Positions 47,617 to 49,286 of a stretch of DNA of 49,286 nucleotides are shown piece after piece (positions within the stretch are counted from its first letter, which is position 1; each line of letters begins with the position of its first letter). The stretch covers positions 150,455 through 199,740 of the forward strand of contig NW_020170397.1 of NCBI RefSeq assembly GCF_000524195.1, in the 5' to 3' direction. A program made the position numbers and the translations under genes. Below the pieces are notes generated by a model that saw nothing but the letters and a program-made list of their open reading frames with translations, ran no database searches and was not told where the DNA came from. Origin of the DNA: Echinococcus granulosus. Taxonomy: Eukaryota; Platyhelminthes; Cestoda; Cyclophyllidea; Taeniidae.

Positions 47617-49286
47617 TAGACTTTAACAGCAATGACGTGAACAGAACGTCCGTGCATGCAGTCGTTGGCATTCACTTGATGTCTACACTTATCCCAGTTG
47701 TAAAGACTGGAGTCGTTTCGAGCCCAAAGTTGACATAAGGCATGGAGAAATCCAATCTGAGCGTTTACCTCGTCTGTCACCACTTTAGGCGATTTTCTTT
47801 TATCTTTGCGGATCAGGTGGAGAGGCTTTTCATTCATCACAGTAGTTGGCTGAGCAATTACCATGAGGTGCTCACTTGCCTTTCAGACAGTTCCCTAGGG
47901 GAAACTCGGTATCTCTTGACACACAACCTTCTGTTCGTATTGACCAGGATTGGAAGGACCAGGCTTTTTGATAGGGAGTTCAAAACCCCAGCACCCAATT
48001 CATAATTCCACTGTCTTCAAGCACACATAATCAGTAAAAATAGATGGAGAAAGAGAGGCATATAAAGTTAGATTATTCAAACATTGTGGGTCCAAGTATT
48101 CCTTTGTGTCAATTTTTTAGATCGGCGGAGCTAATTTTCTTTTGCAGTATCTTTTTTTAGATTCTCATTCTTTCTAAATATGTGCGCTCCTTTTGATGCC
48201 TCAAATAGAGAAAGCACAAGAATTCCCAACTAATCCATTTTGGGAAGTGACAATTTACCGCTTAAAAACCCGCTGCAGATTTATCTTTCCTAAATAACTG
48301 AGTGTTAAGGCTGTCATTTAAACATCACAAGGATGAGTGCGGTGGAACAAATCCAGGCAAATCAACTTGATAAGTTTCGCTATTATTCTGCCTTACGATT
48401 TGAACGTATTTACAATTTACGAGGTATCATTTTTCAAAACAGCTCCAAAAGTTTTCAATTCCTCTACCATTAATTAAGCAATTGTTTTTTTTGAATGAGT
48501 AAAACAAACACAAATGTAGATGAAAAATTATGCAAACACGACGTCAAATTTTATTTCTCATTAAAAATTGCCCATTTGGACATTAGAAACCTTTTAAAAT
48601 GGAATGAAGTAAATTTCCGAACTTGTGGTGTTATTTTGTTATTTTAAAAATGGCATGAAATAGACATTCGAGTCATAGCCAATTAAAATGTTGAATTCGA
48701 TTGGTCCGCGAAAATGTGAGCACCAGCGGTGCTTTGATGATATCAGTTACTGCGTACTTAGGTATCATAATTTTTATGTTCCTCGTCCAGTCGAATGCCG
48801 GCATCCTCAAAAAAAAACAAAAACTTTGGATCTCTTAGCTGGGGCGTGCTAATTTACCCCTGGGGCAGATTTGTTTAAAATGCCTAGCGTTAAGGGCGGC
48901 CCTTTTTACCTGATCAAAGGATGAATATTATGTATTTCTTATGTAAAAGTGCTTGCTAATCCCTTTGTAATTTTGTTTTAAACACTCTTTGGAGATTTGA
49001 TTCGTATATCACCTTCCTTAATTAATGGCGCAAATATCCCTTTCGATGGTCTCCAAATAAAAAAAAAGAGACAGAAATACCACTTTTTATGCCTCCTTGC
49101 GTATAAATAGCATTATGCTGGCTTAAACTTGGAGCAAAACGTCGAGTTATCTTTGAGACTTGAGGACTGTGGAACCTGTCGGCGTGGACAATTGTACATG
49201 CCGCCAAAATAAGAGCTCAACCTGGAAGATTGACGTGTTGCATGACTTTTGCCTCTACTTCGCCATCAACGCGACTTCCTGCACTC
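47617..49286. other. 3' terminal spacer
   Basis: AT-rich, with no gene recognised. A minus-strand frame (47613-47864, 83 codons) has balanced composition but no domain I can name. An ATTGG near 48698 and a TATAAATAG near 49102 are single motifs only. Confidence 0.45.

Noticed and set aside
47613..47864. 83-codon minus-strand frame of balanced composition
   Set aside because: It overlaps a candidate exon end on the other strand, and no family or splice context was found.
1..49286. CRISPR array, bacterial operon or phage features
   Set aside because: No regular direct repeats with spacers and no bacterial-type genes. The window is clearly eukaryotic with introns.

Overview
The window looks like a flatworm nuclear genome, most likely a tapeworm. 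The basis is tiny introns (30-41 nt, alongside others of several kb), AT-rich spacers, ATTAAA/AATAAA poly(A) signals, a spliced CLIP4-type gene and many decayed retroelements. No ORF exceeds 165 codons, so all genes were rebuilt by hand from splice sites, reading phase and protein-family similarity. Genus cannot be settled from sequence alone.

Layout. 1-7014: no gene recognised; one solo LTR-like repeat and one CCAAT/TATA promoter-like patch. 7015-20934 (+): a 12-exon CLIP4-like gene (ankyrin region plus three CAP-Gly domains). Its introns carry an antisense gag relic, diverged GGATGAATG-type repeats and a G-rich tract. About 0.55 kb past its stop is a decayed extra CAP-Gly exon. 22237-27088 (+): an SLC38-family amino-acid transporter with several introns of 30-41 nt and one unresolved junction. 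28511-30397 (-): a five-finger C2H2 protein whose first three fingers sit on separate exons. 34004-34745 (-): a 190-residue secreted protein that is only the N-terminal sterol-binding domain of NPC1. 37115-37736 (-): V-ATPase subunit e. 35393-39996: several copies of an LTR/TRIM-like repeat, one of which carries a 100-N assembly gap. 45187-46010: a 381-bp tandem duplication. 46470-47616 (+): a small unrecognised spliced gene.

The genes do not form an operon. The most striking item is the free-standing NPC1 N-terminal domain. It keeps 12 cysteines that match six complete human disulfide pairs. It has lost the one cysteine whose partner lies in the deleted segment. Flatworms cannot make sterols, so a secreted sterol-capture protein is a reasonable hypothesis. 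Its neighbour is a subunit of the endolysosomal proton pump. Splice acceptors lie 4-27 nt upstream of the start codons of three genes, which suggests spliced-leader trans-splicing or 5'UTR introns.
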